DNA of 64,000 bases, from positions 434,001 to 498,000 of the forward strand of contig NZ_JBBIFX010000001.1 of the NCBI RefSeq assembly GCF_037543845.1, written 5' to 3'. Within the stretch, counting starts at the first letter, position 1. Each line of letters starts with the position of its first letter. Made by a program: the position numbers and the translations under genes. The notes beneath the pieces are model-generated. The model was not told the DNA's origin. It ran no database searches and worked only from the letters and a program-made list of their open reading frames with translations. Shown one piece after another: positions 34,869 to 44,044 of the stretch. This DNA is from Gymnodinialimonas ulvae (lineage in GTDB: Bacteria > Pseudomonadota > Alphaproteobacteria > Rhodobacterales > Rhodobacteraceae).

Positions 34869-36659
34869 TTACTCGCCGAGCGCGATGCCCTCGCGGCGCG
34901 GATCGGCGGCGCCCACCAGCCCCTCGGGCGTGATCGCGATGGCATGCAGGCCGGAGGTCAGGCCGCGGATATTGACCTCGTATCCCATCTCGCCGAGCAG
35001 TTCGGCCAGGGCCTCGGCGCTGGTGCCTTCTTCAAGGTCATAGGTGCCGAACCGGTTGATCGCATGGGGCAGCGACAACGCGTCCTGCAAATCAAGGCCC
35101 CAATCGTAATGCGCGATGATCGCGGTGGCGACATAGCCGATGATGCGGCTGCCGCCCGGCGAGCCGATGGCCAGGATCGGCGCGCCGTCCTGCATCACGA
35201 TGGTGGGCGACATCGACGAGCGGGGGCGTTTGCCGGGCTCCAACCGGTTGGCGATGGGTACGCCGTCGACATGGGTACGGAACGAGAAATCCGTGAGTTC
35301 GTTGTTCAAAAGGAACCCGCCCGGCGCCATCAGCCGCGAGCCGAAGCCGTTTTCGATGGTCGTCGTCATCGACAGGACATTGCCATAGCTGTCGACGATG
35401 GAGATGTGCGAGGTCGAGGGCAGCTCAAGGCTTTGATCGTCGGCCCAAAGCTGCGCATGGTCCCATTCGGGCGTGCCGGGGGCCACCTCGGGCAGGGCGT
35501 CGTCGCCGGCCAGAAGGGCCGCGCGTTCGGCGATGTAGGCCGGATCGACAAGGCCCTCGGTCGGCATGGGCACGAAATCGCTGTCGGCCATGTAGCGGCC
35601 CCGGTCGGCGAAGGCGAGGCGCGCGGCATCCCCGATGATCCGCCACGCATTCGGATCGTCGGGCGTGCTCAGGTCATAGCTGCCCGCCATGCCAAGGATC
35701 TGTCCAACGGTCAGCGCGCCCGACGATGGCGGGCCCATGCCGCAGACATCCATGCCACGGTATTCGGCGCAGATGGCGGGGCGCTCGACCACCTCGTAGA
35801 TCGCCAGATCCTGCAACGACAACACGCCGGGATTGCCCTCGGCCGAACGGATCGTGTCGATGATGCCCTCGGCGATGGCGCCATGGTAGATCGCGTCCGA
35901 GCCCTCGGCCTGCATGGCGCGCAGCGTGGCGGCATAGGCCGGGTTCTGCAACAGCGTGCCCTCGGCCAGTGGTGTGCCACCGGGCAGGAAATAGGCGGCG
36001 GTGGCGGGGAAGGTCGCGAGGCGCTCGGCGTCGCGCGCGATGGAGCCTGCCATGCGCGGCGAGACGGCGAACCCGTCCTCGGCCAAGGCAATCGCAGGCG
36101 CCAGCAGGGCTTGCCAGTTCGCCCGACCCCAGCGGCGATGCGCATCCTCCATCAGTGCAGGCGTGCCCGGCGTGCCGACCGACAGCCCGCCGACAACCGC
36201 GTCGAAAAAGCCAAGCGGTTCGCCCGTGTCGTCCTGGAACAGCGTCGGCGTGGCGGCCAGCGGCGCGGTCTCGCGGCCATCGAGCGTCGTCAACTCGCCG
36301 GTGAGCGCGTCGTAATAGACCAGGAACGCGCCTCCGCCGAGGCCGGAGCTTTGCGGCTCCACCAGGCCCAGGACGGCCTGCACCGCGACCATGGCATCGG
36401 CGGCGGTGCCGCCCGCCGCCAGCACATCCGCGCCTGCCTCGACCGCCAGCGGGTTGGCGGCGGCGACCATCCACTCCTGCGCCGTGACCGGGTCGCCTGC
36501 GTTGCGCGCGGCAAGGGCGGCTTGCGCGCGGTCGGACAGGGCGGTGGCGCCGATTGGCGTGGCGCCCTCGGGGGCCACCGCATCGGCGGCTTCCTGGGCG
36601 GGGGCGATGGCCGGAACGGCGAGCATCAGAGTGACGAAGAGGGGCAGGGGCGCGCGCAT
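34869..36659 (-). CDS. ggt: Gamma-glutamyltransferase (periplasmic)
   Basis: 596 residues: signal peptide LPLFVTLMLAVPAIAPAQ, then a large subunit with MVAAANPLAVEAGADVLAAGGTAADAMVA, and GGGAFLVYYDALTGELTTLDGRE. The autocleavage/nucleophile threonine is in LPSTSHISIVDSYGNVLSMTTTIENGFGSR, followed by the small subunit (GSPGGSRIIGYV). It cleaves gamma-glutamyl bonds of glutathione in the periplasm. ATG 36659 follows AAAGGATGCCAC; the longer in-frame start at 36719 would lack a signal peptide at the N-terminus. Confidence 0.97.
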   Translation of the reverse strand: MRAPLPLFVTLMLAVPAIAPAQEAADAVAPEGATPIGATALSDRAQAALAARNAGDPVTAQEWMVAAANPLAVEAGADVLAAGGTAADAMVAVQAVLGLVEPQSSGLGGGAFLVYYDALTGELTTLDGRETAPLAATPTLFQDDTGEPLGFFDAVVGGLSVGTPGTPALMEDAHRRWGRANWQALLAPAIALAEDGFAVSPRMAGSIARDAERLATFPATAAYFLPGGTPLAEGTLLQNPAYAATLRAMQAEGSDAIYHGAIAEGIIDTIRSAEGNPGVLSLQDLAIYEVVERPAICAEYRGMDVCGMGPPSSGALTVGQILGMAGSYDLSTPDDPNAWRIIGDAARLAFADRGRYMADSDFVPMPTEGLVDPAYIAERAALLAGDDALPEVAPGTPEWDHAQLWADDQSLELPSTSHISIVDSYGNVLSMTTTIENGFGSRLMAPGGFLLNNELTDFSFRTHVDGVPIANRLEPGKRPRSSMSPTIVMQDGAPILAIGSPGGSRIIGYVATAIIAHYDWGLDLQDALSLPHAINRFGTYDLEEGTSAEALAELLGEMGYEVNIRGLTSGLHAIAITPEGLVGAADPRREGIALGE

Positions 36660-36759
36660 GTGGCATCCTTTCGCGGCGGGGGTGGTGTTGCCCAGAAGGA
36701 TGGCGCGGTGGTCCGCCATGTAAAGCGGGACCGGTGGCGTGCGTTGAAAGCGGCCGGGA

Positions 36760-36975
36760 TCAGCTCAGGAAAACGCCCAGAACCACGAACATCAGCCCCA
36801 GCACCGACAAAAACAGCGCGCCCATGTTGATGGTGACGATCTTTTGCAGCCGTTCGCGCATTTCGGCATCGTCGAGCCCTGCGCGTTTCGCGGCAAACGC
36901 GGAATAGATGCAATAGCCCAGAAGGCCGATGCCCACGAGCGCCATCGCCGTTCCAAGCAAGACCATCCAACCCAT
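36760..36975 (-). CDS. Small two-helix membrane protein
   Basis: 71 residues with two hydrophobic helices (about 3-25 and 47-69) joined by a charged loop (FAAKRAGLDDAEMRERLQKIVTIN). I know of similar short proteins in related genomes but no assigned function. The reading frame start is supported by AAAGGGACGGCGCAC before ATG 36975. It lies upstream of ggt on the same strand. Confidence 0.75.
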   Translation of the reverse strand: MGWMVLLGTAMALVGIGLLGYCIYSAFAAKRAGLDDAEMRERLQKIVTINMGALFLSVLGLMFVVLGVFLS

Positions 36976-37102
36976 GTGCGCCGTCCCTTTCGTTGCCCGG
37001 CGGACCTAAACGCCCGCGCCGTGTATCGCAAGCCTTGCGGCGCGCGCGGCGGGGCGATACGCAAGGGCTTCTTGCCGCAAATCACCTGAAAGGCCGCTTG
37101 TG

Positions 37103-37375
37103 ATGGATGATGTGTCCGACGCCTCCGCCCGCCCCGAAAGCTACCGCGTGACAGCCGATGAGCTGCGCCAGTTTATCGAGCGGTTCGAACGGCTTGAGAT
37201 GGAAAAGAAGGACCTTGCCGATCAGCAGAAAGAGGTCATGGCCGAGGCGAAATCGCGCGGCTACGACACCCGCGTGATGCGCAAGGTGATCGCGCTGCGC
37301 AAACGCGAGCCCGACGATATCGCCGAGGAAGAAGCGGTGTTGGAGATGTACAAGGAAGCGCTTGGCATGCGCTGA
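37103..37375 (+). CDS. gapR: GapR nucleoid-associated protein (DUF2312)
   Basis: 90 residues: VTADELRQFIERFERLEMEKKDLADQQKEVMAEAKSRGYDTRVMRKVIALRKREPDDIAEEEAVLEMYKEAL. This is the DUF2312 coiled-coil family. In Caulobacter, GapR is an essential tetrameric clamp that binds overtwisted AT-rich DNA ahead of forks and polymerases and stimulates type II topoisomerases. ATG 37103 gives the usual length of about 90; a GTG one codon earlier is possible. It is a lone gene, divergent from the small membrane protein. Confidence 0.95.
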   Translation: MDDVSDASARPESYRVTADELRQFIERFERLEMEKKDLADQQKEVMAEAKSRGYDTRVMRKVIALRKREPDDIAEEEAVLEMYKEALGMR

Positions 37376-37396
37376 GCGCGGCCGCCTGAGGGCGGC

Positions 37397-38272
37397 TTAC
37401 GGCGTCAGCAGCGTGACCCGGGGCAGCCCCGCGATGGCGTCGAGATCGGCGTCGTAGCTTTCGCTCATGTCGGCGATCAACTCTTCGGACCAGCCCGGAT
37501 GGTTCAGCGTCTCTTCGATCTCCCCGGCCAGCGCATAGCGTTCCAGAAACGCGGCCAGCGCGCGGCGATACCGGCTTTCGGTCTCGGGCGGGTTGTCCTT
37601 GAGCCAGCCCTGCATGCGCGCAAAGCCCTTCGGGTCCATGATGCTTTCGGCCAGATCTTCGGTGCCGTCGAGGGCTGTCTGCGGCTCGACACCCGCCATC
37701 TCGCGCAGGATCTGCGCCCACAACAGCGGCGTGTCCTCGTTGCACCAGACCATAATGCGCGCGCCGGGATGCGCATTGCTCAGACGGCGCAACATCTCGG
37801 ACCAGGCCACGGCGTGGGGCTGCATATTCGCGGTAAATTCGCGAAAGTCGCTGAACCGCGAGGCTTTGAACAACGCCGGGATCAGGGTCGCGGGATCGCG
37901 CATGCCGATGAAAAACTCGGGCTCCGCGCCGGGAAAAAGCGCGGTCAGCTGCGTCGTGGCGCGTTCGATCATCGGCCAGATCTGCGGGCCCTGCACCACC
38001 AGCCGGTTGATGCAGATGAAGCGCGGGTCCGACAGGATCAGCCGATCGACCGGCCCGCCATCGAGGATTGCATCCAGCAGCGCCTCTTGCACCTCTTCGC
38101 CCGCAGGCCGCCCTTCGAGCGCGCGCGCCGTGTCGCGCACCACCGCCCGGTAGCGCCCGGTGGGCGGCACCGCGACCCCGATCTGCGCCAGCCGCGCGCG
38201 GTTCTTGAGCAGCGACTGGATAAGCATATCGCTATCGGTGCAAGGGGCGCCAAGGTGAAACACAACCTGCAT
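37397..38272 (-). CDS. Hypothetical protein, sulfotransferase-like start
   Basis: 291 residues. The beginning (VVFHLGAPCTDSDMLIQSLLKNRARLAQIGVAVP) has the spacing of the HxGxxKTGTTSLQ phosphosulfate-binding loop found in marine-bacterial sulfotransferase-like proteins, but the Lys-Thr-Gly-Thr core is replaced by CTDSD. It is therefore probably not a working PAPS-dependent enzyme. The middle (EFFIGMRDPATLIPALF) also resembles that fold. No signal peptide is present. Fold assignment is tentative and function unknown. It is convergent with gapR. Confidence 0.6.
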   Translation of the reverse strand: MQVVFHLGAPCTDSDMLIQSLLKNRARLAQIGVAVPPTGRYRAVVRDTARALEGRPAGEEVQEALLDAILDGGPVDRLILSDPRFICINRLVVQGPQIWPMIERATTQLTALFPGAEPEFFIGMRDPATLIPALFKASRFSDFREFTANMQPHAVAWSEMLRRLSNAHPGARIMVWCNEDTPLLWAQILREMAGVEPQTALDGTEDLAESIMDPKGFARMQGWLKDNPPETESRYRRALAAFLERYALAGEIEETLNHPGWSEELIADMSESYDADLDAIAGLPRVTLLTP

Positions 38273-38434
38273 GGGGAAAGCGATGCCTGTGAATTGGGGT
38301 CAGTGATGCAAGCGCCTGTATAGTCGCGTGCCCGGCCCGGTGCAAATCGCGCCACGCGCGGGCCGGATTGACCATTGAAGGGCGGCGGCAAACTTGCTAT
38401 CGCCGCACCCGTGACCCGCCCCGCGCGCGTCCAC

Positions 38435-38510
38435 GCCCCTATAGCTCAGCTGGTAGAGCAACTGATTTGTAATCAGTAGGTCCGCGGTTCGAGTCCGTGT
38501 GGGGGCACCA
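38435..38510 (+). tRNA. tRNA-Thr (anticodon TGT), CCA encoded
   Basis: The acceptor stem GCCCCTA pairs with TGGGGGC (one G-U and one mismatch-tolerant pair). The anticodon stem ACTGA/TCAGT encloses TTTGTAA. The T-loop is GGTTCGAGTCC, and CCA is encoded at 38508-38510. Confidence 0.97.
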
Positions 38511-38615
38511 ACCTGCCTTTTCGCAGAAAAGGTCAGGGACGCTTTCAAACCATCGGCAGGCGGCAGAGGGGTCGCGGACGCCGCGAGAGCCTTGGTGCGC
38601 TTCCCCCAATCCCCT

Positions 38616-39446
38616 CTATTGCAGACCGAGGATCGCCCGTGCCTCGGCCAGAGTCGCCACGGGCCGTTCATGCGCCGCGCAGATCTCGGCGGCGCGGGTC
38701 ACCAGGGCCGCGTTGGACGGGGCCAGGGTTGCGCGGTCGAGCCGCACGTTGTCTTCCAATCCGGTCCGCGCGTGGCCGCCGGCCGCGATGGCCCATTCGT
38801 TCAGCTTGATCTGCGCCGCTCCGATCCCGGCGGCGCACCAGGGCGCGTCGTCCCCGAAAAGCCGCCGCACGGTCGCCACGTAGAAGTCGAACACCGCGCG
38901 GTCGGGCGGCATCGCGTTCTTCACGCCCATCACGAACTGGACATAGGGCGTGCCGGTCAGCTGCCCCGCGTCGGCCATCTCGCGGGCCTTGAAAATATGG
39001 CTCAGATCGAAGGCTTCGATCTCGGGCTTCACGCCGTAGGTCTGCATCTCGGCGGCCAGCCAGTCCACCAGATCGGGCGGATTTTCATAGACCCGCGTGG
39101 GGAAATTGTTCGAGCCCACCGAAAGCGAGGCCATGTCCGGTCGCAGCGCCAGCATGCCACCGCGTTCGCGCCCCGCGCCCGAGCGCCCGCCGGTCGAGAA
39201 TTGCACGATCATGCCCGGGCAATGCCGCTCCAGCCCCTCTTTCAGGGCGGCAAATTTGTCCGGATCGCTGGTGGGCGTCTGGTCGTCGTTGCGCACATGG
39301 GCGTGGCAGATCGTGGCGCCTGCCTCGAACGCGGCCTGGGTGCTTTCGATCTGCTCGGTGACGGTGATCGGCACGGCCGGGTTGTCTTCCTTGCGCGGCA
39401 CCGAGCCGGTGATCGCGACACACAGGATGCAAGGCGCGCCGCTCAT
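38616..39446 (-). CDS. 3-keto-5-aminohexanoate cleavage enzyme family (BKACE, DUF849)
   Basis: 276 residues of a TIM-barrel family. Markers are CVAITGSVPRKEDNPAVPITVTEQIESTQAAFEAGATICHAHVRNDD (the His-x-His zinc ligands) and IVQFSTGGRSGAGRERGG, later SVGSNNFPTRVYEN and EIEAFDLSHI. BKACE enzymes use Zn and acetyl-CoA to cleave beta-keto acids; specificities vary, so the substrate is not known. ATG 39446 is used because the family starts there. It is divergent from the ABC transporter operon and may share its regulation. Confidence 0.93.
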   Translation of the reverse strand: MSGAPCILCVAITGSVPRKEDNPAVPITVTEQIESTQAAFEAGATICHAHVRNDDQTPTSDPDKFAALKEGLERHCPGMIVQFSTGGRSGAGRERGGMLALRPDMASLSVGSNNFPTRVYENPPDLVDWLAAEMQTYGVKPEIEAFDLSHIFKAREMADAGQLTGTPYVQFVMGVKNAMPPDRAVFDFYVATVRRLFGDDAPWCAAGIGAAQIKLNEWAIAAGGHARTGLEDNVRLDRATLAPSNAALVTRAAEICAAHERPVATLAEARAILGLQ

Positions 39447-39612
39447 CTTCGCACCCGTCCGGCTATCTCGCTCGGTTTCGGCATCGCTGGTTCCTTCCGC
39501 AAAAGCTCTCGGCACCAAGGATATCGCGGAAAAGCGCGGGCGGGTAGGGGGGCGTTGCGGGGCGGCAGCGGCCCGTTGTCGTCACCGGCGACAGGCGACT
39601 TCGGGCAAATTC

Positions 39613-39626
39613 TGCATAGGTATGCA
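39613..39626. promoter_or_regulatory. Perfect inverted repeat in the BKACE/ABC divergent promoter region
   Basis: TGCATA and TATGCA are separated by GG. The element lies about 80 bases before the substrate-binding protein gene, and a second palindrome TCATATGA lies at 39671-39678. The shape suits a GntR-type operator; no such regulator is in this window. Confidence 0.4.
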
Positions 39627-39704
39627 AAAACCCTTTGAGCTTGCCGGTTCTCGCCGTATGGTTTTCCCTATCATATGAGAATCGCGCAACTGGGAGGTAT
39701 AGCG

Positions 39705-41027
39705 ATGCAGAGACGGACTTTCCTTACGACAGTATCGGCCATGGCGATGGCGGCAGGTTTGCCGCGGCTGGCCCATGCCCAGGACCTTCCTTATGGTCTT
39801 TTGCCCGGTAAACCGTTCGACGGCACCACGATCAACGTGTTGTCGGTTGTGACACCGCAATTCGACGGCCTGCGCCTGCGCGACGCCGAATTCACCGAGA
39901 TGACCGGCATCAACGTGGAATGGACGTTCATTCCCTTCGGCTCCCTGCAGGAGCGCGTGAACGCCGAAGGCATCGCCGCCAATGGCGCCTTTGACGTGGT
40001 CAACTACCTCGACAGCTGGGGCCCGCCCAACGCGCATTGGCTGGCGCGCATCGACGATTGGATGGAGCGCGACGGCATCTCCATGGATCGCTATCCGCCC
40101 GCCTTCGCCCGCTCTGCCCAGTTCGAGGGCGAAACGCTCGGCTTCCCGCTGCGGGCGCACGCGCAGCTGATGTTCTATCGCAAGGACCTGATCGACACGC
40201 CGCCCGCCACCTGGGACGATGTGATCGCCATCGGCAACGACCTGAAGGCGAACAACCCCGACGTCGCGCCGCTCGCGCTCTACTACAACAACGACGGCAA
40301 CCGGCAGAACCTGTTCATCTGGATCAACTTCCTCTGGGCCGCCGGTGGCAAGATCTTCAACGACGACTTCACCGCCGGGTGGACATCGGACGAGGCCATT
40401 GCCGCGACCGAGGCCTATATCGCGCTGCACACCGAGCATCAGGTCACCAACCCCAACTCGCTCGCCTTCGTCGAGCAGGACGCGCGCCAGTCGTTCATGC
40501 AGGGCAACTCGGCCATGATCCCGGTGTGGTGGTGGGCCTATTCGGGCTTCATCAACCCCGAAAGCTCGACCCTGACCGCCGATCAGGTGGGCTTCGTCGG
40601 CATGCCCTCCTATCAGGGCACGACGGCGACCTACGCGATTTCCATGCCGTTCTCGGTCTCGACCTATTCGCAGAACCAGGAAGCGGCCTGGGAATTCCTC
40701 AAGTGGCTGTCGAACCCCGACATGGACCGCGCCAATGCGATCGAGCGCGAAGTGGGCGGCGAGACCATCGTCAACAACGTGGTCACCCATGTCAGCTCGC
40801 TGACCGACCCGGATGTGAACGCGGCCAACGCCGATATCCAGTCGGCCGCCTACGACAGCCTGCAGAACTCCGACATCATGCCGCAGATCCCGGAATGGCC
40901 GGAGGTCGGTGACCTCCTGTCGGCCGCGATTGCCGAAGCGGCTGCGGGCGGGGACGTGCGCGAGCTGATGATGGCAGCAGCTGAACAATCGGACCGGGTG
41001 CTGCGGCGCGCGGGCCGCATCCAGTAA
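39705..41027 (+). CDS. ABC transporter substrate-binding protein (carbohydrate type)
   Basis: 440 residues with a signal peptide containing a twin-arginine-like start (MQRRTFLTTVSAMAMAAGLPRLAHAQ). The mature part fits family 1 extracellular solute-binding proteins, with TPQFDGLRLRDAEFTEMTGINVEWTFIPFGSLQERV, DVVNYLDSWGPPNAHWLARIDDWM, and LGFPLRAHAQLMFYRKDLID. The first gene of the operon: GGGAGG precedes ATG 39705. Periplasmic capture of a sugar or polyol-like substrate is inferred from the family. The following two genes are its permeases. Confidence 0.93.
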   Translation: MQRRTFLTTVSAMAMAAGLPRLAHAQDLPYGLLPGKPFDGTTINVLSVVTPQFDGLRLRDAEFTEMTGINVEWTFIPFGSLQERVNAEGIAANGAFDVVNYLDSWGPPNAHWLARIDDWMERDGISMDRYPPAFARSAQFEGETLGFPLRAHAQLMFYRKDLIDTPPATWDDVIAIGNDLKANNPDVAPLALYYNNDGNRQNLFIWINFLWAAGGKIFNDDFTAGWTSDEAIAATEAYIALHTEHQVTNPNSLAFVEQDARQSFMQGNSAMIPVWWWAYSGFINPESSTLTADQVGFVGMPSYQGTTATYAISMPFSVSTYSQNQEAAWEFLKWLSNPDMDRANAIEREVGGETIVNNVVTHVSSLTDPDVNAANADIQSAAYDSLQNSDIMPQIPEWPEVGDLLSAAIAEAAAGGDVRELMMAAAEQSDRVLRRAGRIQ

Positions 41028-41075
41028 CCTCTCCGGAGGGGTGGGGGCGTCCGCGTCCCCACCCACGTTCCCAAC

Positions 41076-41948
41076 ATGCGTGATCGAACCCTGAAATACC
41101 TGCTGGTCGTGCCAGCGGTGCTGGTGGTCTTTGCCACCGCCGTCTGGCCCCTGATCGAGAGCCTGCGCTTTTCCATGACGCGCGGCCTGTCCTCTCGGGC
41201 CAATTTCCCGCAGGATTACGTCGGGTTTGAAAACTACCAATGGGCCTTCCTTTACGAGCCCGCCTTCTGGAATTCGGTCTATGTCACGGGGCTTTACACT
41301 GTCGTGACCGTGGTGCTGACCACGCTTTTCGCGCTCGGCCTCGCCATGCTTCTGGCCCCGGGCGGCAAGTTGCGCTCGGGCGTGCAGACGCTTCTCATTT
41401 TGCCCTTCGCGATGAGCCCGGCGCTCATCGGCGTGTCGTTCCGGTTCATGTTCAACCCCGAATTTGGCCTCTTCGATGCGTTCTTCGGCGTGGTCTTCCC
41501 GCCGCTTGCGGATGTGAGCTGGCTGGCCGATCCCGACCTTGCCTTTGCCGTCATCGTCATGGCCGATGTCTGGGGCTGGATCCCGTTCCTGACGCTGGTG
41601 CTGATCGGTGGGCTGGCCTCCGTGCCGCAAGACACGATCGAGGCCGCGCAGGTCGACGGCGCCTCGGGCTGGCGCGTCTTCAAGGATGTCACCCTGCCGC
41701 AGCTTCTGCCGGTTCTGGCCGTCGTCATCATCCTCAAGGCGATCTTCAGCCTCAAGACCTTCGATCAGGTCTACATGCTCACCAACGGCGGGCCGGGCAC
41801 CGCGACCCAAACGCTCAGCCACTACATCTACATCACCTCCGCGCGCTACGGGCAGGTCGGCTACGCCGCCTCGGTCGCGTGGCTGATGGTGATCCCGATG
41901 ATGGTGCTGACCTATTTCTACGCCAAATTCGTGTTCAAGAAGGACTGA
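41076..41948 (+). CDS. ABC transporter permease, MalF-like
   Basis: 290 residues with six membrane helices and the EAA loop TIEAAQVDGASGWRVFKDVTLPQLLPVLAVV. The N-terminal PAVLVVFATAVWPLIESLRFSMT is typical of the first permease in CUT1 sugar transporters. It follows the binding protein by 48 bases and precedes the second permease by five. Confidence 0.95.
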   Translation: MRDRTLKYLLVVPAVLVVFATAVWPLIESLRFSMTRGLSSRANFPQDYVGFENYQWAFLYEPAFWNSVYVTGLYTVVTVVLTTLFALGLAMLLAPGGKLRSGVQTLLILPFAMSPALIGVSFRFMFNPEFGLFDAFFGVVFPPLADVSWLADPDLAFAVIVMADVWGWIPFLTLVLIGGLASVPQDTIEAAQVDGASGWRVFKDVTLPQLLPVLAVVIILKAIFSLKTFDQVYMLTNGGPGTATQTLSHYIYITSARYGQVGYAASVAWLMVIPMMVLTYFYAKFVFKKD

Positions 41949-41953
41949 GGGCC

Positions 41954-42829
41954 ATGAGCGAACAATCCGCAGTCCCGACAACCGGCGCGAATTCCGAATT
42001 CTGGACCGGCAAGCGCAAGCAACGCTTCTGGCGCGCGGTGCAGACGATCCTGATCCTGATCGCGGCCTTCATCATGCTGATCCCGATCATCTGGATCTTC
42101 CTCGCGGCGTTCAAATCCCACGTGGAGGTCTATCAGCTCCGCCTGTTCTTCACGCCCACGTTCGAGAATTTCGGCACCGTCTTCGAAGACCCCTATGACC
42201 TCGGCTCCAAGCTCTACAATTCCACCATCGTGGCCTTCGTCACCGTGGTGTTCGCGATCCCCATCGCCACCATGGCCGCCTATTCCTTCTCCCGCTTCAC
42301 CCTCAAATTCGAAACCACGATCCTTGTCGTGATCCTCGCCACGCAATTCGTGCCGGCCGTCGTGATCATCCTGCCGTTCTTCATCATGTTCCGCGATCTG
42401 GGCCTGTTGGATACGCGCATCGGCCTGATCCTCGTGAACCTTGCCATCGTCATGCCGTTCGCGATCTGGATGATCAAAGGTTTCATCGACGGCATCCCGA
42501 TGGACACTGAAGAGGCCGCGATGGTCGATGGCTCCTCACGCTTGCAGGTGATCCGCAACATCGTGTTGCCCATGGCCGCGCCCGGCCTCGTGACCGCGTC
42601 GATCTTCTGTTTCATCCTGGCGTGGAACGAGTTCCTGTTCGCGCTGTTCCTGACCAACCGCGAGGCCACGACCCTGCCCATCGGCCTGGCGCTTTTCCGC
42701 GGCGAGGAGGGGGATTTGTGGAACCTGCTTTCGGCGGCGGGCATCATCATCATGTTGCCGATGTTCGTCCTCGCGCTCGCGATCCGGAAGTACTTCGTGC
42801 AAGGCATGACGATGGGGGCCGTCAGATGA
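41954..42829 (+). CDS. ABC transporter permease, MalG-like
   Basis: 291 residues with six membrane helices and the EAA loop DTEEAAMVDGSSRLQVIRNIVLPMAAPGLVTASIF. The C-terminal WNEFLFALFLTNREATTLPIGL is typical of MalG-type permeases. ATG 41954 follows GAGGGCC; an open extension upstream overlaps the first permease and is not real. Confidence 0.95.
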   Translation: MSEQSAVPTTGANSEFWTGKRKQRFWRAVQTILILIAAFIMLIPIIWIFLAAFKSHVEVYQLRLFFTPTFENFGTVFEDPYDLGSKLYNSTIVAFVTVVFAIPIATMAAYSFSRFTLKFETTILVVILATQFVPAVVIILPFFIMFRDLGLLDTRIGLILVNLAIVMPFAIWMIKGFIDGIPMDTEEAAMVDGSSRLQVIRNIVLPMAAPGLVTASIFCFILAWNEFLFALFLTNREATTLPIGLALFRGEEGDLWNLLSAAGIIIMLPMFVLALAIRKYFVQGMTMGAVR

Positions 42830-42919
42830 TGACCGCGTCATCTGTACGCCTGTGGCGTGACGGGGGCGGTGCGCTGATCGCTCAATCATCTGCGTGCGTT
42901 TCGGGCAACGCGCGATGCA

Positions 42920-42952
42920 CTACAGAAAAACTACAAAAAAACTACAGAAAAA
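42920..42952. repeat. Three 11-bp A-tract tandem repeats
   Basis: CTACAGAAAAA, CTACAAAAAAA and CTACAGAAAAA follow each other without gaps. The period of 11 bp, close to one DNA helix turn, puts three A-tracts in phase. It lies in the 147-base gap between permease and ATPase genes. Confidence 0.8.
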
Positions 42953-42976
42953 TGTCACCGAAAAAGGGTCTGACCC

Positions 42977-44044
42977 ATGGCTGAAATTCGCCTCAACAAC
43001 CTGACCAAACGCTGGGGCGATTTCGTCGGTGTGGATGATCAGTCCCTGCATATCCACGATGAGGAATTCCTCGTCCTGCTCGGCCCCTCGGGCTGCGGCA
43101 AGACCACCACGATGCGCATGATCGCGGGCCTTGAGGACCCCACCGCCGGCGAGATCTGGATCGGTGACCGCATGGTCAACGACGACCTGCCGAAAGACCG
43201 CGATGTCGCCATGGTGTTTCAGAACTATGGCCTCTATCCGCATATGACGATTTTCGACAATATCGCCTATCCGCTGAAGGTGCGCGGGGTGCCCAAGGCC
43301 GATATCGAGCCGCGCGTGAAGAAAGCCGCGGAACAGGTTGAATTGACGGAGTTTTTGCACCGCAAGCCCAAGGCGCTTTCGGGCGGTCAGAGGCAGCGCG
43401 TGGCGCTGGCGCGCGCCATCGTGCGCACGCCCAAAGTGTTCCTCATGGACGAGCCTTTGTCGAACCTGGACGCCAAGCTGCGGGTGACCATGCGCGCCGA
43501 GCTGAAACACCTCTCGCGCGAGCTGCAGATCACCACCGTCTACGTCACCCACGATCAGATCGAGGCGATGACCTTGGCCGACCGCGTCGCGGTGATGCGC
43601 CACGGCGTGATCCAGCAGCTTGGCACGCCCGACGAGATCTACAATGATCCCGCCAACATGTTCGTCGCGGGCTTCATCGGCAGCCCCGCGATGAACCTGA
43701 TCAACGGCTCCGTGCAATCCGGCATGTTCGTCACCACCGGCGGCACCCGCCTCATCAAAGTCGGCGGCCCCGACCGCGCACACGCCATCCTCGGGGTTCG
43801 TGCCGATGATATGAGCGTCCATGATGCCGGGCAGGGCGACATTGACGTATCGATCTATGCCTTTGAAAACACGGGCGAAAGCACGCTTCTGACGGTGCAA
43901 TGGGGCAAGCAGCGCGTCATCGCGCGTGGCGACCGGCACCTGCGCAAGGAACAGGGCGAGACGGTCGGTATCAAGCTCGACGAAGACCACCTTTACCTCT
44001 TCGATCCCGACTCCGGCGACCGTATCCGGCTTGAGGGACAGTGA
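42977..44044 (+). CDS. ABC transporter ATP-binding protein (UgpC/MsmK type)
   Basis: 355 residues. Walker A LGPSGCGKTTTMR, Q-loop MVFQNYGLYPHMT, signature LSGGQRQRVALARAI, Walker B VFLMDEPLSNLDAK and H-loop YVTHDQIEAMT are all intact. A C-terminal TOBE/MalK regulatory domain follows (about 240-355). It powers the two permeases upstream. Its stop overlaps the next gene's start by one base (TGATG). Confidence 0.96.
   Translation: MAEIRLNNLTKRWGDFVGVDDQSLHIHDEEFLVLLGPSGCGKTTTMRMIAGLEDPTAGEIWIGDRMVNDDLPKDRDVAMVFQNYGLYPHMTIFDNIAYPLKVRGVPKADIEPRVKKAAEQVELTEFLHRKPKALSGGQRQRVALARAIVRTPKVFLMDEPLSNLDAKLRVTMRAELKHLSRELQITTVYVTHDQIEAMTLADRVAVMRHGVIQQLGTPDEIYNDPANMFVAGFIGSPAMNLINGSVQSGMFVTTGGTRLIKVGGPDRAHAILGVRADDMSVHDAGQGDIDVSIYAFENTGESTLLTVQWGKQRVIARGDRHLRKEQGETVGIKLDEDHLYLFDPDSGDRIRLEGQ

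Noticed and set aside
38300..38671. A minus-strand frame containing GAPTRTRTADLL
   Set aside because: It is antisense to tRNA-Thr and shows the typical false peptide of that kind.
39582..41981. A 799-codon minus-strand frame opposite the ABC binding protein and permease
   Set aside because: Antisense shadow, very rich in His, Arg and Asp as expected from reverse reading of membrane-protein codons.
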